DNA of 47,500 nucleotides from Symbiodinium natans. Taxonomy: Eukaryota > Sar > Dinophyceae > Suessiales > Symbiodiniaceae. Shown here piece by piece: positions 43,870 through 47,500 of the stretch (its first letter is position 1; each line of letters opens with the position of its first letter). The stretch is from positions 432,501 through 480,000 of the forward strand of contig CAJNDS010001646.1 of assembly GCA_905221605.1 (NCBI GenBank), in the 5' to 3' direction. The notes beneath the pieces are model-generated. The model saw only the letters and a program-made list of their open reading frames with translations, was not told the DNA's origin and searched no databases. A program made the translations under genes and the position numbers.

Positions 43870-46367
43870 ACCTCTCCCCCGGCCTGCTGTTGCTGCCTCC
43901 ACCACCCCCAGAGCCAGCGCCGCCCCCGTAGTTTCCGTATCCTCCTGGACGGGGAAGGCTTCACGCTCTACGGCGGCTCATGTCCCACTGCCTCCATTGT
44001 AGCCGCCGTAGTTTCCGTAGGACCTCGAGAAGGGCTAAATGGGGCGGTCTTTGTTCCGTCCTCTGAGCCCAGCCCTTGAAGCAAACTCGACTCGCCTGCA
44101 CAGACCACGGCAAATCGTCTCATCCCTACGAGGAGGCTTGAAACCCTAAACCTCTAAACCCCAACCCTTAAACTCTAAACCCTAAATCCTGACCCAAACC
44201 CTAAACCCTAAACCCTGAACCCTAAAGACAAGGCCCCATTCACGAGTCGCCACAGGCCTCCGGCCTCACGCCCTTCACCCTTTTACCTTCTCAAAATTAG
44301 GGTCCCTACTTGGGTACCCTAAACATCAATTATTCTTGTGTAGGGTTTAGGGTTTGAGGAATAGTAACCGCCAAAAGGGACCTCATGTAGAGAAATGACC
44401 ATGTAAAGTCTCAGGGCCACGCATGTTGCCGTAGCCCCAGCCTTGCGGCACAATGAAATGGCGTTGAGGGACCCACAAGATCTGGAGTTTGGTTTGGGAT
44501 CAGGAGTTCTCGTATGCAGTCACCTCCTCAGTCTATCCCCTCCAAAAGATCCACCGGACGAAGTTTCCTTTGAATCGGTGCTCTACCGGTACCAGGGTTC
44601 CTGAGCAGAGGGGGCGGCCCGAGACCCCCCGAACAAACACGAAAGGATGGCGTGAGTCAAGCATCAGATCATATTTCGACTCTCCTTCAGCAGACCAACC
44701 CTACCCCTCTCAGCACTGCTGAGGGGCCCGAAATCGACTGACTTCGCGCTTTCCCAAAACCAAGACAAGGCTGAGTCCGGCCCTTCCTCCAATGATCAGT
44801 CCGGGGAAGGTCTGTAGAAAAATGCACAATGACCAGCTCAGTGGAAGACACCCCCGTGCAAAACAGCGCATTCCTGCTGAACCTGGGTTTAGGCAAGGTG
44901 CCCAGAAGTCCCTGGAACCGAACTTGAACCATGCCAGAAGCATGCTCAGAAACCTCACCAGCAAACCTTCAACCCCGAACGTTGCCTGGATGCATTTGTC
45001 GGGCTCTTAGGCTTGAGAGACTCCTTCTCCTCGACCCTCGATGGGCCAGATCCGAGTCCCAGGCCGCTATAGGGATCCCCCCACTGCATGCCCTCCTCAG
45101 GTCTCGGAGAGATTGAGGTGAAGGGCAGAAGGAGGCCACCTTACTTGCTCAAGCCTTCAGGGTAGGAAAAGGCCCAAAGAGAGGCACCGTGAGAACTCGG
45201 AAACTTGGGGGGGAGGGGGGGGAGGAGGGAGGAGGGAGGGAGGGGGGGGGGTGTTTGTTCTAGGTCTTCTTTTTCGATAGTCGCCTCAGCTCCCCGAAGC
45301 TTACTAACCGAACTCTCAACGCTCGGAACTTGGAACCTTACGTTAAGGGTTTAAGGGTTTAAGGGTTTAAGGGTTTAAGGGTTCAAGGGTTCAAGGGTTT
45401 AAGGGTTTAAGGGTTTAAGGGTTTAAGGGTTTAAGGGTTTAAGGGTTTAGGGACACTGACAAGTACCTCCCGAAGCAACAACCCCCATCCCCACCGTCAA
45501 CGTGGAAGATGCCGTCTCGAGTGCCCGGCATGCGGGTTGATGGGAACGATGTTTCGCGCCTGGCCAGACAAGGTTTAGGGTTTAGGGTTTAGGGTTTAGG
45601 GTTTAGGGTTTAGGGTTTAGGGTTTAGGGTTTAGGGTTTAGGGTTTAGGGTTTAGGGTTTAGGGTTTAGGGTTTAGGGTTTAGGGTTTACGGTTCAGGGT
45701 TTAGGGTTTAGGGTTTAGGGTTTAGGGTTTAGGGTTTAGGGTTTAGGGTTTAGGGCTCAGGGCTCAGGGTTCAGGGTTTGGGGTTTAGGGTTTAGGGCTT
45801 GGTTGGGCCTCCGGCGCTTCACATGGCTTGTGATCTTGCGCTCGCGCGCGCAATCAATCGGCTGTCGCACACAGAGTACTCGGCCTTCATCCAACTTTTC
45901 CGATTGAAGGTTCAGCATTTGACAGCTCCGAAGTTTCTGGGAGCACGTTTGTGATCTGCCGGGGCGTCTCGACTTAACCTGTTGTACTTGCATGGTCTCT
46001 TTTCGCAGCTGTGCCTGTGTGACGTCTCCGGGCTCTTTATTCTCTCTGGAGAAAGGTTATGACCTGTTATAAGCTGATAGCCAACCTGCCTATCCTATCA
46101 TTACACGGACACAGGCTCGGAGGGTGCGCCGCACGGCTGCCCAGAACCATCCTCACTGGGTCACTGGGCGCCAGGACTCCCAGAAGTGAAAGCCGACAGC
46201 AGGCAACAAGCGTCTGAAATCTGCGGGATCCGGCATATGCTGTGTGCGAAAACATGCCTCTAGTAGGTTTAGTCAGCAATCCTTCAATAGAAAGCGTCAT
46301 AAACATAGAGGAGACATCGGCGCTGGGAAGACAGAGCTCTTTTCAAATATGGGTTATCGTTGAACAT
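43870..46367 (-). CDS. Gly-rich many-exon gene with telomere-repeat intron
   Basis: Possible start ATG 46365-46367 (MFNDNPYLKRALSSQRRC) after a strong polypyrimidine acceptor. Then 46157-46213 (LLPAVGFHFWESWRPVT), in phase to 45799-46045 (an 82-codon exon, ENKEPGDVTQAQLRKETMQV...), then the repeat intron 45560-45798, an exon from 45559, a 10-nt candidate micro-exon 45145-45154, 44986-45095 (QWGDPYSGLGLGSGPSRVEE), 44524-44567 (ETSSGGSFGGDRLR), about 44415-44440 (WGYGNMR), about 44010-44035 (YGNYGGYNGGSG) and 43870-43935 (YGNYGGGAGSGGGGGSNS). YGNYGG repeats are typical of Gly-rich RNA-binding protein tails; no RRM was seen, so that role is only suggested. May be two genes: another stop-bearing frame lies at 44703-44803. 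Confidence 0.55.
45207..45252. repeat. G-rich (GGGA)n tract
   Basis: GGGGGGGAGGGGGGGGAGGA and following G runs, intronic. Confidence 0.9.
45344..45449. repeat. TTTAAGGG octamer array
   Basis: About 13 units of TTTAAGGG (two changed to TTCAAGGG), a one-base-longer version of the telomere unit, uniform along the array. Confidence 0.95.
45560..45798 (-). repeat. Intron made of (TTTAGGG)n
   Basis: About 30 near-perfect units. In gene sense the 82-codon exon ends at 45799, the intron opens GCCCTAAACCC (GC donor) and closes CCTTGTCTGGCCAG at 45560. Nearly all intron sequence is telomere repeat. Confidence 0.75.
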
Positions 46368-46463
46368 GCCTTTTGCCTGCAGCACAAAAGGTGGCAAAGT
46401 AGCAAAGCAACATCTAATGTGTCCCAGTGCGATGAAATCTCGGAAGAGTACTTGACATTTTTT

Positions 46464-47470
46464 TCAAACGAACGGCTTTGGGGCAGACTGGGTTGGATAC
46501 GGCGCCCGCAAGCAGTTCTCAAACTGCAGTGTTAGGTCCCTGAATCGAGCCTTCAACAAATCCTGCCAGAAAGTCATGACTGCATGTATGGCTGCTACAG
46601 CTCAGTTTCTTTATTATGTCTTCAGTCTGACTCAGCTTGCCGTGGCAGGGCAGGTGTTTCTTCGAGACAGAGAACCCGCAACACCATGTGCCATGCATGT
46701 AGGGTCCACGTGACATGTGGTCAGCAAAAACGTTTCTACAGAATGCAGCACCTGACAGTAGGTATCCCTGAACCCGAAAATATTCTGAGGACCTACACAC
46801 GGAAGGCCTGGGGGTGCCCCTTGTTGTTCATCTCGACATCGAAATACACCGATTGCCCGACCTGGGCGGGACGGGGTGAGGCTTCAAGCCCAGATATGCG
46901 AGCGACGGCTGAGGACGTATATAGCTTGGAGAGAAGCCTACGGAGATGACACTCGGCAAGGGCTTTGCTTGGGACCACCTAGCGCCACGCAAAGAACCTG
47001 AAGACCGTTGGTAGGAGCCTTGAACACTCAAGTTGCAGCCCCAGCGCTTCTCCCATGTGGAAGAAATTGCGGCCCTAAACCCCAAATAAAATCATTAAAC
47101 CCTAAACCATAGACCCATCCTCAACCCTGCGCTCGCTTAAGAAGCTCTGTGCTCGCTGCCATGACTCCAGACTCCTGCATCTGGACCCGATGGACGAAGA
47201 CGTCGCGCATGTAGAGGGCGTAGGTTTCCTGCTGAATTTCGCCACATGCCCAAAGTTGTTCTGGGATTCACATGAACACCTGGGCACCACAGGCTGCTGG
47301 CTCAAAAGATGGCAACCACCTGGGCCTCCGCGGCCCTGAAAAACGCGAAAGAGACAACAAAAAAAGCTTGCGAGCAGAACATCCATCCTGACGCAGCCAT
47401 TGTACCTGAAGTACATCGTACACCCACCCTATCACCCTTCCCCCGTCCGGGCAGTCAATGAAGCCGAAAC
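46464..47470 (-). CDS. Cold-shock domain protein, multi-exon
   Basis: Exon starting 47470 reads GFGFIDCPDG (RNP1 strand). 47126-47228 reads YMRDVFVHRVQMQESGVMAA (RNP2, DVFVH). 46799-46908 reads VGQSVYFDVEMNNKGHPQAF, the last strands of the fold with the GQPQA-like end common in these domains. Then 46752-46767 (GYLLS), 46676-46735 (TFLLTTCHVDPTCMAHGVA) and the terminal exon 46464-46562 (DLLKARFRDLTLQFENCLRA, stop TGA). Phase is continuous from 47228 to 46676. Cold-shock domains bind single-stranded RNA/DNA and are numerous in dinoflagellates, where they are thought to help post-transcriptional control. The N-terminus is beyond or near the right edge. An additional strand-bearing exon between 47.43 and 47.23 kb is probably missing from my list. 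Confidence 0.75.
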
Positions 47471-47500
47471 CTCAGCACTGGACTTTAGGAAGCGAACCAA

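Noticed and set aside
45533-45570. Plus-strand peptide PGMRVDGNDV resembling a 2-oxo-acid dehydrogenase E1 motif
   Set aside because: Too short, single, on the opposite strand from every other gene, and its minus-strand complement is an exon candidate at the end of the telomere-repeat intron.
45574-45798. A true chromosome end
   Set aside because: Coding exons lie on both sides and arrays occur in many places in both orientations, so these are interstitial repeats.
46242-46535. 97-codon plus-strand open frame
   Set aside because: Looks protein-like but is AT-rich at third positions, unlike all other exons, and overlaps the terminal cold-shock-gene exon and the next gene's first exon on the other strand.
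1-47500. tRNA, rRNA, riboswitch or bacterial terminator
   Set aside because: None could be recognised by eye. Hairpins that were found belong to MITE-like palindromes.

Overview
The window is nuclear DNA from an intron-rich eukaryote, most likely a dinoflagellate; the species cannot be named from the sequence. Four features point there. Short exons lie almost entirely on the minus strand. Roughly a third of the readable 5' splice sites are GC rather than GT. Plant-type telomere motifs (TTTAGGG/CCCTAAA) are scattered through introns. MITE-like palindromic elements are abundant. No bacterial, plastid or mitochondrial operon, rRNA or tRNA was recognised. Most long open frames are chance frames in low-complexity or GC-rich DNA. 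Gene models here were read by hand from AG...GT/GC borders, phase continuity and codon character, so exon lists are incomplete and joins are inferred.

All genes I can support read right to left. From the right edge: a cold-shock-domain gene (47.47-46.46 kb); a Gly-rich, many-exon gene with one intron that is almost pure telomere repeat (46.37-43.9); short exons around 43.1-43.5; a 62-residue protein starting MGCGSSK, likely acylated (42.76-41.97); an unknown gene (41.84-39.32); an AT-rich spacer; an unknown gene (38.80-37.49); an unknown gene (37.15-34.96); an intronless ubiquitin-like/acyl-carrier-like gene (34.59-34.09); a gene with a GFGFI cold-shock-like exon (34.05-32.17); an unknown, almost complete gene (31.92-29.52); a MATH-like/IQ/GTPase gene with four lesions (29.38-27.24); and an Hsp20-like gene (26.84-26.32). 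From 34.6 to 27.2 kb, five genes follow head to tail with gaps of about 40-250 bp.

From 25.9 to 15.2 kb lies a dense series of about 30 minus-strand exons, probably one or two large alpha-helical-repeat proteins. From 15.0 to 9.5 kb a Met/Gln/Gly-rich protein is encoded by exons of 22-70 nt separated by telomere-repeat and MITE introns. From 6.1 to 0.55 kb there are sparser exons of unknown genes.

The most interesting signal is how introns are built here. A TTTAGGG array contains both a GT (GTTTAG) and an AG (TTTAG) in every unit, and several exon borders fall exactly on such repeats. A separate MITE family with termini near GGGGTTTCCGAAATTAGGGG forms one whole intron (18400-18499) and abuts other exon ends, as introner elements do.
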